Below, piece after piece: positions 1 through 10,000 of a DNA stretch of 26,249 bases. The position numbers and the translations under genes were made by a program. The notes beneath the pieces were generated by a model. The model did no database searches. It was not told where the DNA came from and was given only the letters and a program-made list of their open reading frames with translations. This DNA comes from a virus, in the IMG/VR virus record IMGVR_UViG_3300042306_000142, positions 1-26,249 of that record, one strand, 5' to 3'. Within the stretch, counting starts at the first letter, position 1; each line of letters begins with the position of its first letter.

Positions 1-3000
1 TTTCATTAACTTCTATTGTATTGTTAGTAACATTAGAAACGTTTGTAGTGTTGTTAACAGTCGTAAAGGTGTTATTTACTGTAGTATTCTGAATTGTTCC
101 AACTGTTCTCTCGCCGATGCGATTTGCAGTAGTATTGTTTTCAGTCACCGAACGAGAATCACTAACATTAGTGAAAGATACTTTTGCCTCTCTCGTAGAA
201 ACAACAGTTCCCTCGACCACCTGCGAAAGACCATTCGCGGAGAATGAATTTGTCGCTGAAGTTGTAATGAATGGTGATCTATTAAATGCATCGTCGCAAA
301 CTCTAAAGTTCTTGGTTCCTGTTCTAAACGTACCAGCAGGAATTTTAAACTGAATTGCAAGTTCGCCATTGGCATCAGTAACCAACGGAGCACCATAAAC
401 ACCCGTTGGACCAGCAATAGCATATGCAGAATATTCTGCTGGATCAGTCGGTGATGCAGTTAGAGCAGCACTTGATAGTGGGCGACAATGTGCTGTAACA
501 TCAATACCGTCAAAGAATGGATAGATTCTTGTCAGAGGTTTTAATCTCTTAGTTTTAACTGTAATTGTTACACTTCTCATATATGGAATGATAGAAGCAT
601 TTGTTACGCGATTACCAAGATCCCTCGTCGTAGTTTCTGGAGTAACACCCATAGTCACACCTTGACGTGTTTGACGCTGCGTAGTGGTTGTCGTTGAGAT
701 CTGAATTTGCTCTTGGAAAAGAGTGTCACCAGATACGCGAGTCTGTCCACCTGTTGTAGTTGTATCGGTCGAAATCGAACGACCAGTTACGATGTCCTGC
801 CAGTCATTCCATTGAGTTCCCCATGCATTTGCCATGGCAGCAAAGTTGTCGTAGTTGCCGTCAAAGTTTACTGCGAGGTCAGGAAGTTGTGCAGTATCTG
901 TCCAGTTATCAACTGGAGGATCTAGGGTCATATCTCCAATGTAATTGAATAGGAGTTCTCCAACGCAGTTTCTAGACTTCGAAGCAAATTTATTCTGAGT
1001 AAGAACACCATAGTTATATGGAAGTGTTAGAAGATCGCCTGTCTTTTTTACGCCAATAGAATTTGCAGAATCAAAAATTAGATCAACATTTTCGATATTA
1101 AAGTAAGGACGGAGTTCTTGATTGACTGCATCAATCGAGCAACTATAGTTGAGATCCTTTGGATTACCTACATTGTGTCCAGTAAACGCATCTACTAGAA
1201 TACCATGTTTAAATCTATTCAACATTTCATCTGTGGCACTCGGAATAAACAGAGACTCTGTTGCTTTTTCGAGAAGTGTCAGAGTAGTATAATATTCTAG
1301 GCGAGAAACACGTTGTTCAATTGCACCAATATCGCGCATTGTATAGCGTCGATTATCAAGGGTGCGGAAAGTTACACCATATTCATTGCGCCCTGTTGAC
1401 TTTGCAACATTAGGAGCAAGCGAAGGATATGGTGGAATTGTAACGATCGCAATACACATCGCGTTTTCTGGAGTAAGTGGTTCGACAGGAGTTAGTGATG
1501 GAGTTCCACTAACTGCGCTGAACACTCCATGGTCATCCATTACGATCTTGTCTTTACGACCAACGTAATATTCGTAGTTGATATTAATTTCTTGCTCAGG
1601 ACGAGGAATAGTAAGATTACTCAATCCCAATGGTTTAAATATTGTTCCAGTTGAATTTGCTGGATTGACTGGTACTGACTCGATTGTTGCAAATGTAGCA
1701 GGTGTAACTGAGTCGGTAATTCTTACTCGGAAGTCCAGCGTGTCGCGTAGGTCATACGATTCACCAGTCGTTGGTGAAGTATAAATTGGAATCTCGTATG
1801 TCTTGATAAAGGCACTATCAGGTTCTGCACTATCCAATACATCATATGAGTCGACCGCGAAGTAACCAGCATTCGTTGACAATGTGACATGAGTAAAGTA
1901 ACTAAACTTGACAATCAGATTAAAACCTTCCAGGGAAGGTGCATTATTTGCTTGTATAAGTTTAGCAAGTTCGTATGTGTTATCACGCTGACCATTATCC
2001 AACGTATATTGCGAGGTGATATCAGTACCTGTTGTTACAGCGGCCGCACGTGTAGTGGTTCCAACTGGTGCTCTGTAAACAGCATCAACAGAGAATACGT
2101 CAGCAACGCCCAAGTTTAATGACGCAGCGCCATCTACCTTGAAGAAGTATTGATTATTGTTACCTGTACCCGAAAGATTTATTGCTGAACCACCCGAAGA
2201 TGCAGAAACCGAAAATGTATTCGTCCCAAGATTGATTGCGAAATATTCAGTTCCATCAGTAAGTCCGCCGATCGGAGTTCCGCCATTCGCTTTATACTTG
2301 ATTTTATCATTCGTTTGCAGACCGTGATTATTATATGTAATAACTTCAGTGCTAGTATTTACTCCAGTAGTAGGAATTTTTAGTGAAAGGTCAAACGCAA
2401 CATGTCTCGCTCGGTTCAGAGTTTTCCTAAGAGGCGCAGCAAAGTTTGCTTCGACTGTAGAATATACTGTAACCGTATCAGAGAAACCAAGTCCAGAAAA
2501 ACTAATAATTTGCGAAGAAGGATCCTGTGCATCAACTGTGCCTACTGTTAGATCAACAATTGCACCACCAGTATCTCGAACCATCAAAAGATTTCTATTG
2601 ATGTAAGTTTCAATCGCATCATTTTGATCTTGGATAAAGAACTCATTGCCCGATAGTGTAATGCTACCAACACCCGATGTTATATCAATATTTTCATATA
2701 CCTTAGTATAATATAACGATGTTTCATAACTACCAGAAGGAAATGGTGGTTTGATTGTCTTAGTAGCACGCGATGGCATTCTATAGAGTAGTTTATTATA
2801 TTGTGATGACTTCAATACAGATTCAACAACGTCAGCATAACCATCGTTGGTTCCACTGGTCGAGTAATACAATCCACTAACGTCGGCGAAGTCTCCTGCT
2901 GTCATCTGAACATCGTAAACGTAGATGTTATACACTGCAGTTGCAGTTCCTGGAGCATCAGGTCCAACATGTTCAATGTGACGAACACGAGCAGTACCAA

Positions 3001-4291
3001 TTTCAGTACCTTGAACTGCTGTCTGTGAACCAGAAACGCCGTTTTGCGGGTCGGTGCGTAGAGAAATCTTAGAACCATCTAGTGGCAGAACACCCTTATA
3101 GTCTGTTACTACAACATAGTTGCCATAAGCAGAACTAATGGGAACACTATATTTCTGTACGGTGTCAATACCCTTTTCAGTAATAGCATATTCTGTCTGG
3201 CGAGTTTCGTACTCATAACCGCGAACATATGCTTTACCCGCTTCAAGACCGACTGCAAGAAGAAATTCATCACCACCAAGTTCTTCGGTATAAAGACCGT
3301 TATTGCCACCAACATTTAGATGTTCGCGAACAAGAACAGGAAATGCCTTTGTCGTATAATTACCTGATTCATCATATGTTCTGCGTGCTAGATTGTCGCC
3401 AAGTTTGGCATAGATGTCAGAGGTATGTGTTCTATTAAGACCACCAGAAACAACTGTTGCAACTTCATAATATCCGTCTGGGATTGTATCCCCAATATTG
3501 ACGAAAATTAGGTCAGTCGATACATAGTATCTATCTGCGCCAGGAGCAGCAAAGTTATATGTGCCTTGTGCTGGATCGAGAAGAGTCTCGCCCACTACAC
3601 CGTCTCCCGTGTCTAATACTTGCTCATCTGCACCAACGCATACACTACCAGTTGGGTTGCCAGTATACTTTGAAAGATAAATTGTCTGCGAACTATGGAG
3701 AATAAATTTACCGTCGATATAAAGAATACCTTCACCGACAGTCATGCGAGTGGCACGACCCCAATAGTTATTTGTCAATACGTCAGTATCAACTTCAAGT
3801 GCTTGAACAGTAAATATATCATCTGCTAGAGGGTCTGTATCCTCTGGGTCTGGAGTTGGCAAAACTGTAAGAGTTTCTGCGCCAGTGAAGTGGACAGCAT
3901 TTGTGCTACCATCACCGCTTGTGTATCTCAGGTAAAGAGTTCCTGGATCTGTTGCTGTTGCTTCAATTGCGTCTACGATTACTGCTGTAAGATTGTTACC
4001 GCCCTCGACTGTTCTACCGATATATTCTGGCAGTCGTGCATTTCCAGCAGCATTTGCATCAATTTTTACATATGATAATTCATTATCAATCTGAACGTCG
4101 CAACCTGAAACGATCGCGCCATTCTTGAAAATATGGTCGCCGAACTTATTAACTTGATTTTGGAGAATGGTTTGTAATTGTGTAAGTTCGCGAGCCTGAA
4201 CCGCATATCCAGGTTTGAAGAGAATTCTATGAAACTTGTTCGCCTCATCAAAGTCATCATAATACGGAGATGTATTTAAATTCAGTGCCAT
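1..4291 (-). CDS. Giant DUF4815-type virion structural protein, C-terminus cut by window edge
   Basis: An uninterrupted minus-strand frame runs from an ATG at 4291 to the left edge with no stop, giving at least 1,429 residues. I checked the frame at several places (near 3200, 2050, 920 and 2) and it stays open. The N-terminus (about residues 8-55) has the pattern YYDDFDEANKFHR, then LFKPGYAVQARELTQLQNQ, then FGDHIFKNG, which is the hallmark of the DUF4815 family of T4-like and other myovirus structural proteins. Around residues 650-695 is a 'HGL...IGGLTDGTEYF' beta module that also occurs in gp8. The last visible part is rich in Asn and Thr (NTTVNNTFTTVNNTTN). It lies downstream of gp8, where T4 has genes 9-12, so a peripheral baseplate or fibre-attachment role is inferred. 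The start is supported by a TAGGA ribosome site 6 nt upstream. Family assignment is from memory of the motif; the exact role is unknown. Confidence 0.85.
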   Translation of the reverse strand, partial: MALNLNTSPYYDDFDEANKFHRILFKPGYAVQARELTQLQTILQNQVNKFGDHIFKNGAIVSGCDVQIDNELSYVKIDANAAGNARLPEYIGRTVEGGNNLTAVIVDAIEATATDPGTLYLRYTSGDGSTNAVHFTGAETLTVLPTPDPEDTDPLADDIFTVQALEVDTDVLTNNYWGRATRMTVGEGILYIDGKFILHSSQTIYLSKYTGNPTGSVCVGADEQVLDTGDGVVGETLLDPAQGTYNFAAPGADRYYVSTDLIFVNIGDTIPDGYYEVATVVSGGLNRTHTSDIYAKLGDNLARRTYDESGNYTTKAFPVLVREHLNVGGNNGLYTEELGGDEFLLAVGLEAGKAYVRGYEYETRQTEYAITEKGIDTVQKYSVPISSAYGNYVVVTDYKGVLPLDGSKISLRTDPQNGVSGSQTAVQGTEIGTARVRHIEHVGPDAPGTATAVYNIYVYDVQMTAGDFADVSGLYYSTSGTNDGYADVVESVLKSSQYNKLLYRMPSRATKTIKPPFPSGSYETSLYYTKVYENIDITSGVGSITLSGNEFFIQDQNDAIETYINRNLLMVRDTGGAIVDLTVGTVDAQDPSSQIISFSGLGFSDTVTVYSTVEANFAAPLRKTLNRARHVAFDLSLKIPTTGVNTSTEVITYNNHGLQTNDKIKYKANGGTPIGGLTDGTEYFAINLGTNTFSVSASSGGSAINLSGTGNNNQYFFKVDGAASLNLGVADVFSVDAVYRAPVGTTTRAAAVTTGTDITSQYTLDNGQRDNTYELAKLIQANNAPSLEGFNLIVKFSYFTHVTLSTNAGYFAVDSYDVLDSAEPDSAFIKTYEIPIYTSPTTGESYDLRDTLDFRVRITDSVTPATFATIESVPVNPANSTGTIFKPLGLSNLTIPRPEQEININYEYYVGRKDKIVMDDHGVFSAVSGTPSLTPVEPLTPENAMCIAIVTIPPYPSLAPNVAKSTGRNEYGVTFRTLDNRRYTMRDIGAIEQRVSRLEYYTTLTLLEKATESLFIPSATDEMLNRFKHGILVDAFTGHNVGNPKDLNYSCSIDAVNQELRPYFNIENVDLIFDSANSIGVKKTGDLLTLPYNYGVLTQNKFASKSRNCVGELLFNYIGDMTLDPPVDNWTDTAQLPDLAVNFDGNYDNFAAMANAWGTQWNDWQDIVTGRSISTDTTTTGGQTRVSGDTLFQEQIQISTTTTTQRQTRQGVTMGVTPETTTRDLGNRVTNASIIPYMRSVTITVKTKRLKPLTRIYPFFDGIDVTAHCRPLSSAALTASPTDPAEYSAYAIAGPTGVYGAPLVTDANGELAIQFKIPAGTFRTGTKNFRVCDDAFNRSPFITTSATNSFSANGLSQVVEGTVVSTREAKVSFTNVSDSRSVTENNTTANRIGERTVGTIQNTTVNNTFTTVNNTTNVSNVTNNTIEVNE

Positions 4292-4306
4292 ATTTTCCTA
4301 CTTCTT

Positions 4307-6565
4307 TTAAAAATTGATCAATGCTCTGATTTTTTCGACTTGATCAGATGTTCTAATTATTTTAACTCTATTATCTAGATATATGATTTCACCAGTTCTA
4401 TTGTCAACTTCTGGTTCCAGATAATCAACAAGAATAGGTTCTGCTACTGTACCTATATTAAAGGAATCGGGTACAATAGATCCTAATGCCACTTCTGTAT
4501 TCACATTAGTCAACTGAGTCGATACATAAAGTTTTGGTATAATAGGCAACAAGTGAATTCTATCTACGACACCATCATTATTACTATCTTCTTTTTGGAC
4601 AACAATGAATCTTCCTCCATCATCGCCCTCAATAACATCATCATAATCTACCAATTCAGGATTATTTATTACGACAACATAACAACAATTGCCAGTATTT
4701 GAAGTAAAGTTACTAGAAGATCCGAAAATTCTAGGATTCTTTACAATACCTAATTGTCTAAAGTCGTTGTTTAGGAATGTGTCAGAGGTTTCATTGGTAA
4801 GAGAAACCGTCAACGATAAACTCTTAGCAAACAACTCTTTCTGTGGGTTCGACCCGTGTCCACCATATGGTGAGATAATTGCTCTGAACCTTGCGCCAGT
4901 TCCTGGAGAATTTTCAGAAGCATTAACTACAGAAATTTCAGCAAAACTATAACCAGATCCTGGATTTGTAATAGTAATGCCAGTAACTTCGCCGTTAGTT
5001 AATGTCAATCTTGCTTGCGCATCTTGTCCATCACCTACAATAGAGACAGAGGCATCCCCTTGGATGTAACTATTTCCACTTGAGAGAATTACTATTCTGT
5101 CAATAGTTCCAGGAATGGCGGCCGCCTCCACATTTTCTTGTGGTGTGCCACCCTCAGTAAATCCAAGCACCGCAGCTGCAGCTGCAGTTTCGGTAATTGA
5201 ATCACCAGCGACAGGAATGAAATTGATATTCGCAAACGAGAATCCAGATCCAGGTTCGGTTACTGTGACTGAAACTACTTTACCAGCAGTTGCACCTGTT
5301 CCCAAAGCAGCAGTTGCTCTGGCACCAGTATAACCTAAACCACCGTTTGTTACAGTAATTCCAGTAATTACACCCCCCGTGATAACTGCAGAAGCAGTTG
5401 CTCCAGTACCAGTACCTCCTGCAAGATACACCTTAGTTCCTTCGAATGTTAGCGAATGTGCATCGCCAATACCGAATGAAGTAAAGTCAATCGCAACATC
5501 TGTATCTGCATCATCATATGAAGTGGCGAGTTTAATTGTATTTGCATCAATACGAATTACATAATACGATCTATTGTGTGTTAATCCACCAATAGAATTT
5601 CCGCCGCCATTTGAATATTTGACGAGATCAAGGTTCGTAAACCCATGACTAGTGATACTAATTTCGTCGGTCGTGAGTGAAATATCACCCGTAGAGGATC
5701 CATCAAAGGTTTTAGAGAGCGCAGATCTATACCCCGATCCACCATTCGTTACTACGATTTGCGAAACAATATCTTGATTTGCTCCATTTGTAGCACAAGT
5801 AGCAAATGCTTCTGCATCTTGTCCTGTGGTACTGTCGATGATTACATCAGGTGCAGATTTACCGTCGCCCTGAATACGAACATACGGTGCAGATGAGTAT
5901 CCTGAACCACCGAACGTAACATCAATTCTGTCTACAAACCCGTTTACGTCATATTGTGGTTCACCAAACCCAGACATCTTACGAACTGGAATATGCGTTG
6001 GTGTTAGAAACTTGGTGACATCACCTGCTTCGACACGAAACATAAATTTCCAAATATAACCGTCTGATGTTTCAAACGCATTCGTATCTGTTCCTGTAGG
6101 TTTGACTGTGCTTGCAGATGGAAGATCAGAGGATGCATCACCTCTTTTACCATTACTGATACATTTATATACGTTATATTCATCAGTTATAACATAGAAC
6201 CTAGCAGTCGATAATGATGATGCACCCCCATCTGGTGCAATCAATCTTCCGTTCGCATTAGTTTGCCCATATAAATCATCATATTGAGCGTAAACTGTAC
6301 CTAGTGTCCAATTATATCTTGGTGCCATTAAGACCGCATCATTTGCATTTATTCTTTTTACAAACAATGTGTTTCTATGAGACGTGTTTGAGTATGACAC
6401 AGAGTCAACAGGTTGCTCTGGGTTTTCCTCACCATGAGGTGGGTTCTCGTCCCATTCGAGAGTGCGGGAGACAAAGAAATAGTAGTAATCGTTTTCGTTG
6501 TAAATGTCACGATAAACGCTTCTTGCTATTTCTTGTCGCCCTTGCGATCTTAGAAGAAGTGGCAT
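4307..6565 (-). CDS. 8: Baseplate wedge protein gp8, enlarged by beta modules
   Basis: The product (752 aa) is more than twice the length of T4 gp8 (334 aa). Residues 1-205 and 555-752 match the gp8 plan: an N-terminal part with 'APRYNWTLGTVYAQYDD', a central 'TSDGYIWKFMFRV' like T4's 'GDGYVWEYLFEI', and a C-terminal signature 'GEIIYLDNRVKIIRTSDQ' ending in KIRALINF, which parallels T4 'GEMIYMENRPPIIMAMDQ' ending in NILFTF. Between them, residues about 205-555 are several copies of an 'I.VT.GGSGY..A.V...G.G..A' beta motif and one 'HGF...IGGLTHNRSYY' module. gp8 joins the wedge with gp7, gp10, gp6 and gp53. The gene sits 6 nt after the 150-aa gene's stop and 15 nt before the DUF4815-type gene. 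No clear Shine-Dalgarno is seen, so coupling to the upstream gene is likely. Confidence 0.9.
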   Translation of the reverse strand: MPLLLRSQGRQEIARSVYRDIYNENDYYYFFVSRTLEWDENPPHGEENPEQPVDSVSYSNTSHRNTLFVKRINANDAVLMAPRYNWTLGTVYAQYDDLYGQTNANGRLIAPDGGASSLSTARFYVITDEYNVYKCISNGKRGDASSDLPSASTVKPTGTDTNAFETSDGYIWKFMFRVEAGDVTKFLTPTHIPVRKMSGFGEPQYDVNGFVDRIDVTFGGSGYSSAPYVRIQGDGKSAPDVIIDSTTGQDAEAFATCATNGANQDIVSQIVVTNGGSGYRSALSKTFDGSSTGDISLTTDEISITSHGFTNLDLVKYSNGGGNSIGGLTHNRSYYVIRIDANTIKLATSYDDADTDVAIDFTSFGIGDAHSLTFEGTKVYLAGGTGTGATASAVITGGVITGITVTNGGLGYTGARATAALGTGATAGKVVSVTVTEPGSGFSFANINFIPVAGDSITETAAAAAVLGFTEGGTPQENVEAAAIPGTIDRIVILSSGNSYIQGDASVSIVGDGQDAQARLTLTNGEVTGITITNPGSGYSFAEISVVNASENSPGTGARFRAIISPYGGHGSNPQKELFAKSLSLTVSLTNETSDTFLNNDFRQLGIVKNPRIFGSSSNFTSNTGNCCYVVVINNPELVDYDDVIEGDDGGRFIVVQKEDSNNDGVVDRIHLLPIIPKLYVSTQLTNVNTEVALGSIVPDSFNIGTVAEPILVDYLEPEVDNRTGEIIYLDNRVKIIRTSDQVEKIRALINF
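4901..5953 (-). repeat. Degenerate GGSGY beta-module array inside gp8
   Basis: Residues about 205-555 of gp8 hold repeated protein modules of roughly 35-45 residues. Visible copies contain VTFGGSGYSSAP, VTNGGSGYRSAL, VTNGGLGYTGAR, VTEPGSGFSFAN, SSGNSYIQG and ITNPGSGYSFAE, usually separated by a short G-rich strand and an 'I..G.V..I.V' strand. The repeats are at protein level; the DNA copies have diverged too far to be a recent tandem duplication. The segment is absent from T4 gp8 and is an insertion between its two conserved halves. Similar modules occur in gp7. Confidence 0.75.
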
Positions 6566-6571
6566 GTTATA

Positions 6572-7024
6572 TTACGATACAGTAACCGTCCAAGTGATAG
6601 TCATGCTGTCTGATGCGCCCTTGTTGATAACATCAAACACGGTGCGGCAAAGCATATCACCTGATGTTGAAGCATTGAAGATTCCTGCCTCAACAACTGC
6701 ACCAGTACCTTCGCCTGCAGCGAAAGTTGCAACATATTCAACAGCGTTGAGAGTTGCAGTCGAACTTGTCAACGCCTTGCGCGAACCAAGAATCGATCCA
6801 ACGTTGGTATCACCTGCCGCTGCAGCAGTGTCGTCTGAACCAACTGCCATGTGAGACATAACATTCTTTGAAGTCCCGACCATACGCGATGCGATATAGT
6901 TAAGACCTGTATCAACAACAAGGTTTGTTGTTTCGATATCGTGCTTGATTTCGCCTGTCACTTCGTCTTGAACGACGATGCGAAGTTTACCAGTAGCACC
7001 TGCGATTTTTTCTTTGAGATTCAT
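6572..7024 (-). CDS. Putative virion structural protein between gp7 and gp8
   Basis: The product is 150 aa, small and mostly beta in character, with no signal peptide or membrane segment. It shows a central 'MAVGSDDTAAAAGDT' segment and a C-terminal 'VEAGIFNASTSGDMLCRTVF' followed by 'NKGASDSMTITWTVTVS'. I recognise this pattern as recurring in small phage structural or tail-fibre-associated proteins of tailed phages, but it has no established function that I can name. The start is supported by an AAGG ribosome site about 8 nt upstream of the ATG. The gene is sandwiched between the wedge genes gp7 and gp8, so a baseplate or fibre-associated role is a reasonable inference. T4 has no gene between 7 and 8. 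Confidence 0.7.
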   Translation of the reverse strand: MNLKEKIAGATGKLRIVVQDEVTGEIKHDIETTNLVVDTGLNYIASRMVGTSKNVMSHMAVGSDDTAAAAGDTNVGSILGSRKALTSSTATLNAVEYVATFAAGEGTGAVVEAGIFNASTSGDMLCRTVFDVINKGASDSMTITWTVTVS

Positions 7025-7043
7025 TTGAGTTACCTTCTTCTAG

Positions 7044-10000
7044 TTAAAAATAAACGGCTTGACCAACAAAGTCTGAACCAAAATCACCGTTGACATAATC
7101 TTGAGTGTTAATAATTCCTGAATCAGTTATGCCAAGCATGTCCCCGATTCCTTTATTTATAATCATTCTTGAACTCTCATTCACTCCAACCATATCAATA
7201 TGCGGAATTTCGTCTTCGATGAAAATAATTTCTGAGGTTTCTGCGCCATCTGCACTGGAGATTTGCAAAACCTTATTATAGTAGTCCAGAGTTGTTGCAA
7301 TTTCTGTTTTAGTTAGAAGATTACTAATGATAGAATCTTCAGAAACAATAAATGAATCCGCCAAAGTCGGGAGTGCAGTTGTGATAGATTTGGCATCTGA
7401 TGCAAAAATTGTTTCAGACAATACTTTATTGATTACAAATCCTGGACGCTCTATTGATATGCTTGCAGTGTCTGTGATAACTTTGCCAAACGAAATTATA
7501 TCAATGATATCGGATGAACTATAAGAATCCGAAACGTTTTTACCAAACGCAACTTCAATTGTTTCCTCTGCATTCCATGCAAATTCAGTACCACTATAAT
7601 CAGGATTTGCCCAGAAATCTCTAGTAACCCAAAGCGGATCTTCTATTAGAGTTTTACCAAAATCGACTGCAGTAGTATGCGAGGTATAGAACGCATCATT
7701 AAATAGTCTAACATATTGAACAACTCTGCTGAAGGAATCGATCAGAGTTGTTTCTTCGTCAAACTCTCTGACATATTGCACGACACGATCGAAAGAATCG
7801 GTCGACGATATTTCTTCATTAAAAAGTCTGACATATTGAACTACACGATCAAATGAATCGCTTAGAGAAGTTCCTTCGTCGAACACTCTAAAATATTGCA
7901 CGACACGATCGAAAGAATCGGTTGGTGTTGCAACATCGTTAAACTCTCTGAAATATTGAACAACACGGTCGAAAGAATCGACCATAGAAGTAGCATCTTC
8001 TTCGGTATCATAGAGTCCCTTGTCGTAAAGTAAATCTACTGAATCTGACAGATTTGTGAGATCAGAAAGAACCTTATAGAAGTGCACTTTTAGTAAGTCT
8101 GAATCTGCTGATGCATATTCAGTTGGGACATAGTCGGGAATCGCATAGTAAGATCTGCGCCCATCAACATTATCTAATAGAACCTTTTCAAAATCAACAG
8201 ATCTAGTTTGGTCATTGATCACCGTAATGTCACCAAAGAATTCATTGAGCACTAGGATTTCTAGAACACCAATATAATCAACCATATCGATTGTCTGTGT
8301 GATGAGCAATTCACCAAATACCGCCATACCAGCAGGATGCACAGTTTTATTAATTATTGGTAACCATGTATTCGAGGTCACGCCAGATTTAATTACGTAG
8401 GAATAGTTCTGGTAATAATAATTGTCTTGTAGTTTGTTGATGTTCGACAACATACCACGGGAATCTTTAAATCTACCTGCCTTTACGAGAACGGCACCAG
8501 TGGTAAATGCAAGAACTGCTTCACATCCATTTGGAGATATGATGGTTGTTTGGAATTGTTCCTGCTCGAACTCGAATCCTGTATTGAAGATGGTAACAGC
8601 AGTAACGCATCCAGATTCATCAATGGATGAAATTCTAATCGATGCTCTGTTATCGCGATTGACCCTAATATATTCATCACCAATATTGAAGAATGGATCA
8701 TTAATACCATCAGCAAATCTTTCGGCATCATATGTTCCATACTCTAATGGATTTGCATCGATAGCATCGATGAGAGTGTCTGTGACAGCAGACATCGGTG
8801 GATCTATTACGTATTGACCGACAACACTTTGCTCGTCGATTTGATAAATCTGCCCGACCCTAAATCCACAATCGTCATCGACGCCATCACCATCACAGGA
8901 AATAACTTCTACTGTAGATAATTGACGGATAACATAACCATAAATCGTATTGGGATCTGATGGCAGATGAATATGAGTTCGAATAGAGTCTGTAGAAAAG
9001 ACTACTTCAATACTTTCTTCTTCATTCTCATCATCATTTTCAATATAACCAGATCCACCTTGGATGACAGCAATCGTATCAACTTCACCATCTACAATGT
9101 TTGCACGAAGAACTGCACCTGATCCGTTTGTGCCAGTTAAAGTTATTTCTGGGGCAGCATAAAACCCTGATCCACCAGAAACGACTGTTACACTTGTGAT
9201 TACTCCACTAGTTATGTTGAGTGTTGCAACTGCACCTGCACCTGGAACTTTTAGAGGAGAATTCTTAGGAAGTGATACATTGAGTTCGTAAATTGCTGGT
9301 AGAGTGTATGCTAGTTTCTTTACGCCAGTTACCGTCGTTTCGATTGTCTTTGGAAAAATCTGAACGCCAGTATTTTCGTAATAAACTAAATTACAAATCT
9401 TACCTTGTAAGGTAAATGGATCAACGTCATCATCACCTTCGATTATTCTAATAATAACATCTTCAATCCAAACACCATCTGATGCTTTTAGGATGTGCGT
9501 CGAGGGGTAAAAGAATTCTACCGTTTCATCATATAGGATCTTGAACAGAAGTTCGATTGAATCTTCTGCACCCTTAGATTCATAAAAATCGCGAATCAGT
9601 TTTACGAGTCTGCGTTGATTGACAAGCACATTTTTTGGAATGTCTACTGCATATTGCGATCTAAATTGCTCAATGAATGCTTCTAATGTAGTATCGACAT
9701 CAGAATAATCTTTTGCGCTCAAAAGAAAATTGTTGACTTCTCCTGATTGATCAAGAAAACGATAATAACCTTCTAGAAAGGTTACGAATCCAGTATATTC
9801 ATTTTGAACAAATTCGGGAAGTTGCTCCTGAATGAGAAACTCTAGTTTATTCTTATATGGAGGATCGCCAATTATTGCAGTTATTGATGCACCTTCCCCT
9901 TCATCATCTTCGATAGTGACAGTAGGGGGAGTAGTGAAACCAGATCCCTGATTGATAATATTCAATGCAGTAATTTTACCGCCAACAACAGTTGCTTCTA

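Noticed and set aside
117-4075. Several short plus- and minus-strand frames of 60-90 codons across the left end
   Set aside because: All are out-of-frame shadows of the giant DUF4815-type gene and show no start signals or domains.
7154-7161. Minus-strand TATAAATA inside gp7 as a promoter for the 150-aa gene
   Set aside because: It is within coding sequence (Asn-Lys-Gly codons), about 130 nt from the next start, and one exact 8-mer in A/T-rich coding DNA can arise by chance. Not enough support.
7680-7979. CRISPR-like array
   Set aside because: The 60-bp units are in frame, encode a continuous 20-residue protein repeat, and lack fixed repeats with unrelated spacers.
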